Below are positions 19,401-32,533 of a DNA stretch of 64,000 nucleotides, one piece after another; position 1 is the stretch's first letter, and each line of letters starts with the position of its first letter. The notes below the pieces were generated by a model. It saw only the letters and a list, made by a program, of their open reading frames with translations. It was not told the origin of the DNA and did no database searches. The translations under genes and the position numbers were made by a program. Source of the DNA: Aquilaria yunnanensis (taxonomy: Eukaryota > Streptophyta > Magnoliopsida > Malvales > Thymelaeaceae); the NCBI GenBank assembly GCA_039654915.1, contig CM077600.1, positions 78,377,992-78,441,991 of the forward strand, written 5' to 3'.

Positions 19401-21466
19401 CCCACTTATTGACCAAGTTATGGCTTTTTTAAGTTGGTTACAAAATTCTGACTAAATGAACAGTAACTTAGCCAACTTTACAATGCCATATCTTTGGCTA
19501 CAAGGCTGGAAATTTAGAAATTAAAAATCCCAGTTCAACCTCTAGATGTTATCTTGCTGTGGTCAAAATTTCATAACAAAATTCCTTCTACATAGGGAGA
19601 TATAGAACTTTAAGTGCAAAGTCAAAATTCTGGTCACTTTATGACCATTTTGCCCATACAAAATTTCGTAAGTGTACAAACACTTCATTGACAAGGGGAA
19701 AGCCCTCCAAGGCTACCCCATATATGTCCATTACACATAGGAAATACATTCCATTGCATTTAACAACTTTATGTGGCCAAAACAGAATTTACAAGTAAGA
19801 AGCCCATCATTCACACATAGCAAACTATGCACCACATCACTTACATAGCGAAAACACTACTCAAATCTTCACATACTTGTCTCATTTTACATACAATACA
19901 TGTACATGCATACATGCACTATAATATGATCTTAAATCATCTAAATATGCACCCTAGGTTACAGGAGTGCCTGAGACACAATGGACTCCAGGAACAGGAT
20001 GCTGGACAGCTGCTGCACAACACAATAAGTACCATCACCTAAAATACCAAATGTGCTCTTAAAATCCCCAAACTTTCCAAATCATAACCAGACACATAGA
20101 AGTTGAAATTTCAGATCAAAACTAAATCCGCAAAGGTCATTCTGAATGTGATCTTTCTGCTGGACCTGAAATGACAGAATTGAGGGGAGTAAGTTTCATT
20201 GAGAAACTTAGTAAGGCTAACACTTGGTTTCAATAGGCAATGTGACCATCATCTAAACTTGCATTCAAAGACACTAAAACACAAAACCCACAATGCATAT
20301 GCACAAGATATAGCAACCAAATGCAACAGCCATTCACAAGCAACAAACACATGAAATGCAGCAGCAACAATAACCATAGGTTAGTCCATAAAACACATAA
20401 TAAACATAACCAAATCACTATGGAAGCCCTCCTCAAGCTAATGCTTGGTCTTGGGAGGATTTTGATAGTAGTTAGTACTAAATTTGGGCTCTAGAAACCC
20501 TCATTTCACTGCCATCATTGTGCACTTGGCAATAGGTCACAAAACCTTCAATAAGTGCACTCCCCTCACTAAGCTTGGTTCATCAAGCTCATGGCTCTCT
20601 TCCAATCTTAGACCTAGCTCCATGGTTGCTTGAAAATATGAAAAAGAACCCATGAACCCTTACCAAAGTAGGTAGGGCAAACATCAAGCTTGATCCTTGA
20701 AGCATCTAAGCAATAGCTCTAGTTTGCTTCCAATTGCTTCCTTATGCCTTCAATTTCGATTGACTGCAAGTTTGAAGGTGTGGTGGCTATGGAGGAAGTG
20801 TGGATATGTTGTTGGGCTGGAGGAGGCCGAAAATGAGAGAGAGATAAGTGATTTGGCCACTTAAATGGCCTTAAATGAGCTTAAAGGGGCAAAACACACT
20901 TAACAAGCTTAACCTTGCTGTCATTTTCCTTGCCACTAATTATGGTCTCTTTGTCTTAAACTCATTGGCACACATGTGCCCAAAATTTTTTACTATTTAT
21001 CAAGTCTTGGCTGCCTGCCCCATGGTGGCATAATTTCACAATTCCACCTTTTGATTTCAGTCAAAAGCTTGAACACCTTAAGGTTTACAGTAAGACATTT
21101 AAGTCCTCAATGCCTTTAGTGTTTCCTTTGTCCAAACTTGTCTTACATAATCAATTTGGTCCTCCAATAGCATTTTCATACCATTCAAGTCCTTCCTATA
21201 ACTCTCCAAGTCTCTTTCGTGAGAGTTTTGCAATTGAGTACCTGAATTTCTAAAACCTTACAAAAAAGTCCATTGGTTGCTTGACAAACAAGCAATCCTT
21301 AAGGCTTTTCTTGGGGGCCAAGTTACCAACTTGGAACACTTTTAAGGAGGTGTTGATCATGCCTTTTACCCCCCACACTTCAATCATTATGGTGAGAATT
21401 ACACACTATAATGGTTTTTAGCCGTTATGACACTTGTAATTCTCCCATTTTTGTGAGGTGGTAACA
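19401..21466 (-). repeat. Gy-1 copy B: 5' LTR, second segment
   Basis: It resumes exactly where 8285 stopped (sequence CCCACTTATTGACCAAG as in the uninterrupted LTRs at about 34670 and 42240) and runs to GTGGTAACA at 21466. Both segments together make about 2.46 kb, a complete Gy-1 LTR. No gene; open frames are shared with the other LTR copies. Confidence 0.9.
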
Positions 21467-22508
21467 TTTCTAGAGCCCAATGTTAGTACAAACTAGTGTT
21501 AAAATCGTCCTAAGACCAAGCATTAGCTTTAGGAGGGCTACCATAGTGATTTATTTATGTTGATTACATGTTTTATGAACTAACCTATTGTTTATGTTGT
21601 TGTCGCATTTCATGTGTTTGATGGTTTCGAATGGCTACTACATTTGGTTGCTATATCTTGTATAGATGCATTGTGGTTTTGTGTTTTAATTTCTTTGGAT
21701 GCAGGTTTTGATGATAGTTACATTGCCTATTGAATCCAAGTGTTACCCTTACTAAGTTTCTTAATGAAACTTACTCCCCTTAATTCTATCATTTCAGGTC
21801 CAACTGAAAAGATCACCTTCAAACTAACCTTTGTAGTTTGACTTTTGCCCTAAATTTCAGGTACTTAAATGTCCATATGTCTAATTTTGACTCTGTACTT
21901 AAAGGTCTATATCTACCTATGTAGAAGGAATCATGGTATGAACTTTTGAACACAGCTAAAGGACATCTAAAGGTTTAACTGGGCTTTGGAATTTCTAGAT
22001 TTAGAGTCCTATAGCCAAAGTTATGATGTTGCAAATTTGGCTAAGTTACTCTTCATTTGGTCAGAATTTTGTAACCACCTTAAAAAATCGATAACTTGGT
22101 CCATAGATGGGCTATTGATGTAAAACAAAATTCCTTTGTTTTATCTAAGCCTTTACTTAATATTGGAACAAATAAAATAGGGGGTTACGTGGACAAAATG
22201 ATACAGTTTGTTGGAGGAAGTTTGGGTGTAGTGGTTGGAATTTTTGAACCTAGTAAGAACGCTTAACGTGTGGAAACCAAAACTATGACTTGTGCTAGTG
22301 TTTTCCTTCTTAGCTGCCATAGTGTGCATAAATGTGAATATGTGTGTTATGGTTAGGCCAATATGCATGTATTTACACAGTACTCACAAGAGTCACTTGA
22401 GTATGTACACTATGAGTGTTGTTCCAATGACCTACAGGACACACCAATCCTGGGTGTTTAAAAGCACTGTTTTGGCACCATAACTAGATTACCCCAGAGT
22501 GGGTAACA
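21467..22508 (+). repeat. Inverted partial Gy-1 LTR
   Basis: In plus orientation this is the inner 1.04 kb of a Gy-1 LTR. It starts mid-LTR at TTTCTAGAGCCC (compare 60624 onward) and ends GGGTAACA at 22508. It abuts the outer end of copy B's LTR head to head. No primer-binding site follows, so it is a fragment. It is more diverged than the copies B and C. Confidence 0.8.
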
Positions 22509-22897
22509 AGTATTTTTCCTTTGTCTATTATTTCTTACAATCCTAGACCCTTGAGGCCTTTGTTCTAACCAAAGATCCTTCAGGTCTTTCCTCTTTCTGT
22601 TGCCTTTTTCTGCTAGTTGTAGGCATAACTAAATTTTCTACAATATTAATCATAAACAGAAAATTTTTCTATTACTGAATTCTTTAGTTACTATGGTAGT
22701 CTATTTATTCCTTTCTACCTTATGGCTTTGATAAAACATTATCTAATACCAAAAATATCACCCTCATAGGTTTGAATAACCCCAAATGAGTAATTACTTG
22801 CAACTCAGGGTAAGTAACTTGCTTAGCAAGAAAATACAAATTTTGTTTATTCATTACAGACTATAAGTTTACCAAAAGTCACTTTTGTTGGGCAGAC
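22509..22897. other. Unassigned AT-rich sequence with the left target duplication
   Basis: About 390 bases of AT-rich DNA with no frame, repeat or motif that I recognise. Its last five bases, CAGAC (22893-22897), are duplicated at 54072-54076, so this stretch was once continuous with 54077 onward. Confidence 0.6.
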
Positions 22898-24917
22898 TGT
22901 CACACCCTAGACAGGCCCCAGCTGTGCATTTATGGTGCTATTTACTGGGCAACGAAAGCACTAGAAATTATGTTCCGCTACTACACTTACAATGTTTTTT
23001 ATATAAGCTAAGCTTACAGCTCGGCCGTGTCCTTTAAACATGCACAAAGATTCTACTCACATGGCTAAGGCTTGGGAGGTGCCCTAGGAGGCTAATCACA
23101 TAACTTTTAGTCATTTCTTGCAACTCAAAGGAAGGTTTAAATGGTTACTTGCAACAAAAGGCAAGATTTATGTACCTTCACTGATAAGTGTTTTGGGTGT
23201 GTGCTCATCAAGTGTAGCATTTCAATGCATGACAACCAAGAAGCCCATATCCAATCAAGTTTTGAAAGCGTAAGCTTTTTCATGACTTATGCACATTCTG
23301 CACAATAAGATCCAAGAGAGGTTTAAACATTATGGTCAAAACCAAAGGTACTCACAACGTAAACTTAACATTCCATTCATAACACTTATATAATGGTTTC
23401 TTAAGTCATCCGAGTCTATGTACACATAATATCCTCTACACTAGTGCTTGCAACCATAGAATATTACCGAGAGCACGAAAAATACAACATAGCCATTAGT
23501 TAGGCATTACATATCCAAGTTCTTAATAGTACCCGAGAGCTACCTTAAGTGTATAATACAAAATCAAGGTTTGTAGGGATAGTCCTACAACTAAACCTAT
23601 AATCTACAAAGCCATCCACGAAACTAATGCCCATGAACACACATCCATACTCTAGACTTGTTGCACATCTACACAAGCCTGCAAAACTCAAACACATGAG
23701 TTTGGGCAATAACCGTAAGACTTGCACTATGTACATATTAAGCCAAGCTCTCCGTCTAGTACATACCTTGCCAAAACCGAACACTAGCTTAGCACAGAAG
23801 CAACTAATCGAGCTCAAAACCTTTTCCTAAAACATACATATAAATGGGCATGAGTTTTCAAAACTCGGTAAAGGGTTCACTACAGCTCATTGAGCTTATT
23901 TAGTTAAGCTCAAGGGCTTAACCTCCCATAATCAAGCTATACCTGCAATCAAGGACAAGAAAACACCCAAACACAACATATACAATAACATACACATAAT
24001 AACTATGACTATAAATGGTTAGCAAGCACAAACAAGCAACCAGAGCACACAACTCACTCACCACAAACTTAGTTCTTTCTCAGCCAAAGCCAACTAGCAA
24101 GTACCCATGTAAGTTCCATCAACTTCACCATATTACACCCATTCCACTAGAGCTCCAAGTTCAACTATAGGTTGGCCTACCTATATTGAACCTTAATACT
24201 TGCCATTAATAACTAGCTAGCCACTATACCACATAAACCCAAAGGTATCACATAAGCCCCTATAGCATTCTAAGATCATCTAGCTCAAGCTACCATAACT
24301 CAGAAGCCAATGTTCTAACTTGAACAAAGAACAATATCAAAATCAAGTAGTATACCATGAATCCTTACCAGTTCTTTCGTTTAAGCTCTCGGTCACACTT
24401 GAATCTCCAAGGCTAAGCATGAAAACACAAGTACTAGGTCACCAATGGCCGAAACCACTAAAGGTAAGCTTGATTCTTCAATTCAAGCTCCAATCAACAA
24501 GAATTTAACATGAACCTAACGCTTCAACCCCAAGAACTTAGTCAAGCTCAAACAAGGAAGTTTGACTTGAAATCATGCCATTAGTCTTAGTGGAAGCATG
24601 CATTTCTAGTTAACGACCATGTGGCACACAATTGGGCATAGTGCCCTTCTCGGGTACACCATTTACTTGCATGGTGCCATGTAATCCACCATTAATGCAT
24701 GTTTAGTTTTAAGCACCTGATTATAAGTATAATCCAGCCCCTAAACTTTGTTTCTCACTATTACCACTTAAGCCATTTTACATGCACATTTTGAACCCAA
24801 TAAGCCTTAGTGAAACATTCACATAATACTCCCCATTTTCATTTGAGTCCCTCATTGTTTTAATGCATTTACCTTGCATTTTTGGCATGGGCCAAGCACT
24901 GGGGTAGGGTCTTGACA
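22898..24917 (-). repeat. 3' LTR of the large gypsy element
   Basis: It starts TGTCACACCC and ends CTTGACA, 2,020 bp. It is homologous to 32534-33729 and 53315-54071, with visible divergence. The first bases resemble the solo-LTR family at 28842 but the bodies differ. No gene. Confidence 0.9.
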
Positions 24918-26330
24918 ACTCCTCATTCCTTAAAGAATTTGGTCCTCCAAATTCTTCACAAGTTTTGAGTACAATTGAGGGTAACATTTGGCAATCCTTG
25001 CTCTACTTCCCAGGTTGCCTCTTCTAGAGTATGATTACTCCACTAAATATTAATCATGGAAATCCACCTGCTTTTCAATTTCCTAGTATCTCTTGCTAGG
25101 ATTTGGATAGGTACCTCTTCATATGAAATGTTTGGGTTATAGGTACACTAGTAGGTACCACTATTTGCTTAGAACCTGGAACATACTTCTTAAGCAAACT
25201 CACATGAAATACATCATGTATATTCCCAAGTTCAGGTGGCAAGTCTAACTTGTATGCCCCATTTCCAACTTTGGCCAACACTTAGTATGGCCCTATATAT
25301 CTAGGTGCTAATTTCCCTTTCTTTCCAAATCTTATCACTTTTTTCATAAGAAAGACGTTAAGCCAAACCCAATCTCCTTCTTAGAATTCCAGGTCTCTTT
25401 TACTTTTCAAGTTTGCATAAGACTGCTGTATATCATTAGCAACCTTCATTGTATCATTTTTATCTTTTCAGTCATTTATTTTATAATCTCTGGTCCCATT
25501 TCTAATCTATCTTTTGGCTGATGCCAACAATGTGGGGTGATACATTTTCTACCATACAAAGCTTCATATGGGGTCATTTTAATCACTGAATGGTAACCAT
25601 TATTATAAGAGAATTCCACTAATGGGAGATGCATATCCCATTCTCTCTAAAAATCAATGACACAACACCTTAGCATATCTTCCAGAGTTTGAATTGTTCC
25701 CTTGGTTGTCCATCTGTCTGTGGATGGTATGCTGAATTAAACTTAGGTTTAGTTCCTATGGACATATGTAGGGATTTCCAGAACCTAGAAACAAACCTAG
25801 GATCCCTATCTAACACAATATCATTAGGCACTTTATGAAGTCTCACTATCTCCCTTAAGTAGAGTTGGGCAAGTTTGTCTAAAGAATCAGTGAGATTCAT
25901 TGGGAGAAAATGCGCTCCCTTGGTCAATCTATCTGCAATGACCTAGATGGCATTATGTTTTCTTCTTGTTAGTGGCATTCCCACTACAAAGTCCATAGAT
26001 ATGGATCCTCATTTTCTCTCAGGCATGGGTAAGCTTTGAAGCTTCCTTCCTGGTTTTTAGTGCTCAACCTTTACTTGTTGACACACTTCACACTTAGCCA
26101 CATCAGTGCTAATGTCATGCTTCATATATGGGTAGCAAAAATAAGCTCTAAGAGCATGGTACATTTTTGTGGCTCCAGGATGCATGGTAAGTTTACTAGA
26201 GTGCGCCTCTTCCAAAATCTAGAATCTTAGCTCATCCTTTTTAGGCACATATAATCTATTCTGGTGGTATAACAATCCCTGCTTATAGGAGAATCCTTGG
26301 AATAATCCTCCTTTCATTTTGCTAGACACC
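24918..26330 (-). pseudogene. Large gypsy element: integrase, broken
   Basis: On the minus strand a complete HHCC zinc-binding motif can be read at about 26190-26060 (MHPGATKMYHALRAYF then CEVCQQVKVEH). It is followed by catalytic-core pieces: a frame at 25927-25670 with THFL-like MTKGAHFLPM, VLDRDPRFVSRFW with the second Asp, and YHPQTDGQ before the break near the catalytic Glu. The C-terminal segment at 25281-25096 reads VGNGAYKLDLPPEL and IHDVFHVSLLKKYVPG, the usual end before a chromodomain. No readable chromodomain remains. Stops and frameshifts throughout. A weak purine tract next to the LTR (about 24918-24935) would be the plus-strand primer. Confidence 0.8.
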
Positions 26331-27690
26331 AATCCAATTTTCTCATCACTAAATTGTGCTTATCTGATGAGTTCTTTCCATTTAGGTGTAATAGTGAGCA
26401 CACTAAGTTCCTCATGTTCCTAATTTAACCACTGACTTGCTAAGCGAGTAAGATTAATGCTCTTGGCCTTATGTTTCCCTTCTCCTCCTTTGAGCAGTCC
26501 AATGTAATTCCTGCTCAAGGCATTTGCCACTACATTGGTTTTGCTAGCTGTGTATTCAATCACACAATCAAAATCTTTCAGATACTCCAACCATCTTCTT
26601 TGCCTCATGTTTAAGTCCTTTTGAGTAAAAAGGTACCTAAGGCTTTTATAGTCTGTATAAACCTGATATTTATTACCCAATAGGTAATGTCTCCATTACC
26701 TAAGAGCAAAGACTACTACTGCTAGTGTTAGGTCATGCATTGAATAATTCTTTTCATGTGGTCTTAGTTGTGTTGATCTAAAAGCAATAGCATGTTTGTT
26801 TTGAATTAAGACACAACATAACCCTACGTGAGATGTATTAGTATACACCTCATAGTCTTTTTGAGGGTCTAATAAAACTAGCACAGGAGCTATTGTCAAC
26901 CTCCTTTTTAGCTCTTGGAAGCTTCCCTCACATTTACTTTCCCAGAAAAATTTCTGGTTCTTTCTAGTTAACCAGGTCATGGGAGCTACTATAACAGAAA
27001 ATTTTGGCACAAATCTCTTGTAATAGCTAGCTAACCTCAGGAAACTTCTGACTTCATTCACATTCTGGGGTTGTTTCCAATCCAAGATTGATCTGACCTT
27101 TTCTGGGTCCACTGCTAATCCATGGTCATTAATCACATGACCCAGAAATCCAGTTTCTCAAGTCCAAAATTTTCATTTACTTAGCTTCCATAAAACTTGT
27201 TTTCTTGGAGCAAGCCAAGTACCATCCTTAGGTGTTCTTTATTAGTTTCCTCATCTTTTGAGTATGCCAAAATATCATCAATGAAAACCACCACAAAGTG
27301 CTGTAAGTATACTCTAAAGACACTCTGCATAAGGTCCATGAAAAATGTAGGTGCATTTGTGAGCCCAAATGGCATAACTGTATATTCACAACGTCCATAC
27401 CTAGTCCTGAAACTAGTCTTAGGTATGTCTTTCTCCTTAACCCTCAGCTGGAAATAACCAGACCTTAGATCTATTTTAGAAAATACCTTTGTTCCTTTCA
27501 ACTAATCAAATAGATCTTCAATTCTTGGGAGGGGGTACTTGTTTTTAAGGGTCAAGGCATTAAGTTTTCTATAATCCATACAGAGCCTATAGGTCCCATC
27601 TTTCTTTTTCACAAACAAAATAGGTGCTCCCTAGGGAGACACACTGGGTCTGATGAACCATTTTTTCAAGAAATTTATCTAATTTGCTTT
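26331..27690 (-). pseudogene. Large gypsy element: reverse transcriptase and RNase H, broken
   Basis: RT is seen in a frame at 27501-27181 ([33 protein letters not shown] with both catalytic Asp kept). Its start at 27502-27690 is interrupted, and the thumb and RNase H run in a frame at 27136-26696 ([30 protein letters not shown], where the usual Asp of YTDAS is Asn). The RNase H end lies at 26680-26420 (YKSLRYLFTQKDLNMRQRRWLEYL, NVVANALSR, again Asn for the expected Asp). So beyond frameshifts at least one catalytic RNase H residue has changed. Confidence 0.85.
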
Positions 27691-27797
27691 CTCAGTTCTA
27701 CCATTTCAGGTAATGCCATCCTATATGGAGCAGTAGACATTGGGGCTATTCCTAGCACCAGTTTAATTTCAAACTCCACCTCTCTCATGGGTGGCAG

Positions 27798-28300
27798 TCA
27801 AGGTAGGTCTGTAGGGAAAACCTCTAGGTAATTCTGAACTATAGGAATCTGACTAAGTTCATTAGCCACTCCCTGTTCATTTAATTCCAAGCATTCATAT
27901 TCATTTTCTGGAGTTATTAATTTCAACACTTCAACTAAGTAGTCCAAGACTAACTCTAGTGACTTATCCAATTGAAATGGTTTACAACTAGGCATCAATA
28001 ATTGTATTGCATGACAATCTATAACCACTTTATTCTCACCTAGCCAGTTCATGCCTAATAACATATCATAATCATAAGTGTCTAGCACTATTAAGTCTGC
28101 TCTCAGTTTCAGCTTGTTAATCTAGATCACACAATCTTCAACTATGTGATATGTAAATAAGACTTCATTACCAGCCATTTTAACCAAATACATGTTTGTC
28201 ATGTACTTTACTTCTAAATTCATGGTCTTAACCAAGTTAGATGAAATTATGGACAATAAAGCTCCAGTATCAAATAGTGCAACCGCTAACTAGCCATTAA
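27798..28300 (-). pseudogene. Large gypsy element: aspartic protease
   Basis: The active site is intact on the minus strand at about 28280-28260 (ALFDTGALLSII), followed by MYLVKMAG. After a break the rest continues in a frame at 28088-27798 with DYDMLLGMNWL and later IPIVQNYLEVFPTDLP, the lead into RT. It matches the Gy-1 protease in layout but clearly belongs to a different family. Confidence 0.75.
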
Positions 28301-28406
28301 GGTAAATAGTACCTTTCAAGGCTCTTTTGCTTAGCCCCTGCTAACTAGTTTCCTTCTCAACTGCCTTGACCTCTAGTGCCTCCTGCACATTCTTGGAGAT
28401 CTCCAT

Positions 28407-28841
28407 CTAGAACACCTTGCCAGGGGGTGCATTTTGCCTCCTCTGATCCTGAGGCAGCTTAGGTGCATGCCATCCCCATGGGTTAGGCATATTAGTCTTC
28501 ATTTGTGGCATAGGTATCTGCCCTCCAGGCCATTTAGGGTTGTACCTCCCTGGAATTCTCCTATCATCCGCTCTTTTAGGGCAGTCTCTCAACCAGTGAT
28601 CTGGGGCTCCACATTTGTGGCATCCATTGGTAAGCTTAAAGCATGGCTTGTTGCCATGAAATTTTCCACAAGTAGTGCACTAAGGACCATATTGTCACTG
28701 CCCATTTTCTTTCTTGCTTCCTTTCCTTCCCCCACTTGATTCAAGTTCCTCTTTGGGCCTCTTCTGGTGTCCTTTTCATGATCCACTCCCACCCCCTGGA
28801 CCACTTCTTGTTTGCTCCTTGAACTCCTGCTTAAGGGCTAC
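28407..28841 (-). pseudogene. Large gypsy element: C-terminal Gag with two zinc knuckles
   Basis: On the minus strand about 28690-28580 encodes CTTCGKFHGNKPC and CHKCGAPDHWLRDC, the second a canonical CX2CX4HX4C knuckle, continuing in the frame 28592-28407 (PKRADDRR, PGRYNPKWPGGQ). The upstream basic linker up to 28841 is in pieces. The gene is cut at 28841 by the solo LTR and continues at 31174. Confidence 0.75.
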
Positions 28842-31173
28842 TGTCACGCCCTACACAGGCCCCAGCCCATTCACACTTAGTGGCACTCACCAATTTCTAC
28901 CCAGAAAGTTATTATGGGCTTAAACATTATTGGTATTGTTTACAAGCTCAACTTCTGTCCAACTTTCTGTAATGGGCTTTAAGTCTTATTTTCTTAGTTA
29001 TGGGCCTATGAGGTGGCCCAGGAGGGGGTCTTGTAAAGTTTAGTATATTTACTTGCAGCTTAAGGCAAAGCCCAACACACTATCTTGCAACACAAGGCAA
29101 GGTAAAATTCAATTTCTTGCAATACAAGCAAGGCATACACTTAGTCCATCAAGTGTATAGGATGTGTGTCCATCAAGTGTACTATTTCAATGCATGGAAA
29201 CCAAAAAGCCCACATACCATTTCAAGTTTAAAAACCACATTTCATGTTTATGAGCATTCGGCCGAGTCTAGTATGCATAATAATTTCATCCATCATGGCA
29301 TTCCTCCTGCATAAAACTCAAACATACTTGGCATATAATCATCCATCCAAAGCATATGCATCATAAGTCATCCAAGACTAACATGTCCATAATGGGCAGC
29401 AACAAGCATCACCTACTTGGAAAACATACCAAGGATGCTACATGTACAAAATTAGCAAAGTTTAAGTTTTCAAGCCAAGTTCTTATAACTACCCAAACAT
29501 CAACTTAAATGTGCTACACAAAAGCACACAATGGATTACAAGTCCAATGACCAAGTCTATGGTCATTAAAATGATCATCAACACCCAAGCCAAGGTCCAC
29601 ACATCCATCAACCTTCCTAGACAAGCATCCATCACCTAGAACAAGTATCTTTCACCTAAAACCAAGTCCCACAACTCACTCAAGCCTGCAAAACTTAACA
29701 CATAAGTTTCGGCCATACATAAGACTTTGAACATACATAATCTTCCAAGCCAAGAAAATGTTGGCGCACATACCTTGAGCTCAAATATACAACCTTGGTA
29801 CTCAACCAAGCAAGCTTAGCACAATCACTCAAGCTCAATATCCTTTCCTGAAAAGAATTTATCAATAAGGGCATGAGTTTTACAACTCAGTAAGGATTCA
29901 CTATGACCCATATAAGGTTTATTTAGTTAAGCCATAGCTTAACCTCCATAATCAAGCATTTACCTACAACCAAAGACATAAAGACAAGGAAAACACAATA
30001 TGGCTGAGGCATATATTCATCACAAATCAATAATAAGTTGGTTAGCATGCACAAACAAACATCCAAGCACACAAACTCACACACACACCACAAGTAACCA
30101 TTCGGCCATGGGCCATCTAGCAAGTGTCCATGTGCATTTTGGCACATAATTCATCTCCATTCCATCCTCCATTCAACTAGAGCTCCAAGTCCATGATAAG
30201 TTGGCCTCACTTACCAAGGTACTTTAACACTTGCCTTTAGCTTTGGTCTAGCTAGCCAAAACCATTGAACCTGTAAGTTCAATCCATAGAACCCGAAGGT
30301 TCATCCATATGCCCTGCTAGTAAACTAAGATCATATAGAAAATTTTAACCATCACTTAGCTGCCACTAACTACTTGATCAAGGAATAAGTACCAAGAATT
30401 CAAGTAGAACGTGAATCCCTACCAACAACAAGCTTGATAGTTTCGGCCAACCTTGCTCTCTTTCACTTTCAAGCTTCAACTTCAAGAAACAAGGTTGCCT
30501 TGTGCTATAACTCACCAATAACAACTTGAATGCTTTTGGCCAAGCTTATGTTCTTCAAGAACAATGTTGTCTAGTGCTGAAACTAGGTTCTCTAAGCTTG
30601 AATCCTTCACTTCAAGTTTTAATCTTCAAGCTCACCAAGAAATCTCCAATGTTTCATCCAAGAACACCAAGAACACTCATGAACATGTCAAGAACTTTGC
30701 TCAAGGATTTCGGCCTTTCAATGCCAAGCTCAAACACAAATGACCGATAATGGCCAACTTTCATGCATGTTTCAACCATTTCACCAAGATAATGGGCCAT
30801 TAATTAAACAAGGAATGATGGGCATAACTCCTTGGTGGGAGACAAGTATGGCCGGCCATTGCCATGTGTCCAAAAGTTGCCAAAAAGTGGTTTAATGCTC
30901 CACTTATCCTTATACTTCTTTGCATGGCTGGTTTTGCAAGTTTACACTTCATAGTTTTACTTGTATCACTAGTTTCAGTGTACAATATGGCCCTTGAACT
31001 TTGTTTCATGCCCAAGACATCATAGTCTTCATTTTTCATGTGCAATTTAAACCCAAATTTTCTTGGTTTTGCACATACACCCTTATTCACATTTTCAATC
31101 AAGTCCCTTATTTTTAATTGGTGTTTTCTCTATATTCTTGGCCTAAGCCAAGTACTGAGGGATGGTCCTAACA
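28842..31173 (-). mobile_element. Solo LTR of a gypsy family, with perfect target duplication
   Basis: It starts TGTCACGCCC and ends TCCTAACA, 2,332 bp, flanked by GCTAC at 28837-28841 and 31174-31178. No internal region is present, so it is what remains after recombination between two LTRs, or a single-LTR insertion. Removing it and one GCTAC rejoins the gag sequence on both sides. It belongs to the same family as the half LTR at 4600-5767. Its short open frames are noncoding. Confidence 0.92.
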
Positions 31174-32416
31174 GCTACAACACTCTATACTACTTGGTAG
31201 TAGTCTTTGGCTCCCACAGCTCTGAGTATTTGTCTCAGCTCATGCTGTAAGCCTCTCAAGAACCTCTTGGTGCTTAGCTCTTCCTGCCCATCATACTAAG
31301 GATCATACCTTATTAAACTATTGAATTTATGCTCATACTCCATTACACTGAAGTCTCCTTGTTCTAACTGATCAAATTATACCTGCTTCTGATCTTTCAA
31401 GGCCTCACTCACATACTACTGTTGGAAAACTTAGAAGAACTCAGCCTACCTCATGGACCTTCTCCTGTAGGTGGCCTCTTTTGTTTCTTTTCCTAGTAAG
31501 TTCTCTATACCGCTCTCCACTAGAGCTCTACATTTCCTTCCAACCTAAAAGTGGCTAGAAGCACTTTCTGAGTAGATGATACATCCATCCTCTCAAAAAT
31601 TTTCTCCACCTAAAAGATCTAAAATTCAACTTCTTCGGGATCACATCCACCTTTAAAAATAAGAGGTTTCAATGCCAGGAATCCTTCCAACTGGCACTCC
31701 CTTAGTTCAATGACATCCACCTTTAAAAATAGGAGGTTTCAATGCCAGGAATCCTTCCAACTGGCCCTCCTTAGTCCACCTTTTCTGGGTCATTCTTCTC
31801 TGGCTATTATGTTTCAGGTTCCACCCCTGGGTAGCCTTCCTCTGGCTGTAATTTGAATAGGAGGCCTAGTCCCCCTCGGAGACATGTAAGTGTCCAATTC
31901 CTCCACTTCTAGACTCTCTTATACTTCAGCCCTGGCTTCCTGCCTCACTTCTAACCTCATTCTCTTAGCCCTTGCGTGCCTCCTCTCTTCATCACCTTCA
32001 TCCTCCCCTCGGTTCCCTGCATTCTTGCTTGCTTGATCATTGTTCACTGGTTCTTTACTAGGCATTCTACCCCTTCTTCCTTCAACTTCCATATTCTCTC
32101 CTACTTTTGTTTGTGCTGGGCTTCCCCGTGCTTGGGCTTGGCCTATAGCCAAGGCTTGCATACCTACCACTAATTGGGCTACTGTGGCCTGTAATGTTTC
32201 CATCATCTCTTATATTCTTTCTTGCCTGCCCCTACTAGGTCTAGGTACATTTACCCTAGCATTAGGCTCTTCAGCCAAATCAGGCTCCAAGGCCTCTGGT
32301 TGCATTTCAGGCTCAACTGTATATAGTCCATCTTTAGGATGGGTTGCTTTACTTTCTTCCTGTCCAAGTAATTCTCTTTCCCTACTTCGGGTTCTCAACC
32401 TGCACTCAAGATGCAT
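31174..32416 (-). pseudogene. Large gypsy element: N-terminal and central Gag
   Basis: The likely start is near 32416 (MHLECRLRTR). The first 68 codons end at a stop at 32207-32209 and continue in the same frame to 31919 (MMETLQATVAQLVVGM, then an acidic/basic linker), so one in-frame stop divides them. The capsid part at about 31880-31174 (QKLF-like segments, LRGLQHELRQ-like end) has several breaks. It also contains a 70-bp direct duplication, 31643-31712 and 31713-31782, absent from the other gypsy gags here, which adds a frameshift because 70 is not a multiple of three. Confidence 0.7.
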
Positions 32417-32513
32417 CTATTCACATATGCTCAACAAGTACAAGTCTATTTATTCCTCAATGGGAACAAGTCTAGGCAATACTTTTTAGCCTAATCAAAA
32501 GCTATAAACCAAA

Positions 32514-32527
32514 GCTCTGATAGCAAC
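32514..32527 (-). other. Primer-binding site of the large gypsy element
   Basis: On the minus strand TTGCTATCAGAGC, one mismatch from the initiator-Met tRNA site, six bases inside the LTR that starts at 32534. Confidence 0.75.
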
Positions 32528-32533
32528 AAAGAG

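Noticed and set aside
23545..23830. Short frames at 23545-23830 and 33158-33376 with similar products
   Set aside because: They are equivalent positions in the two LTRs of the same gypsy element; noncoding.
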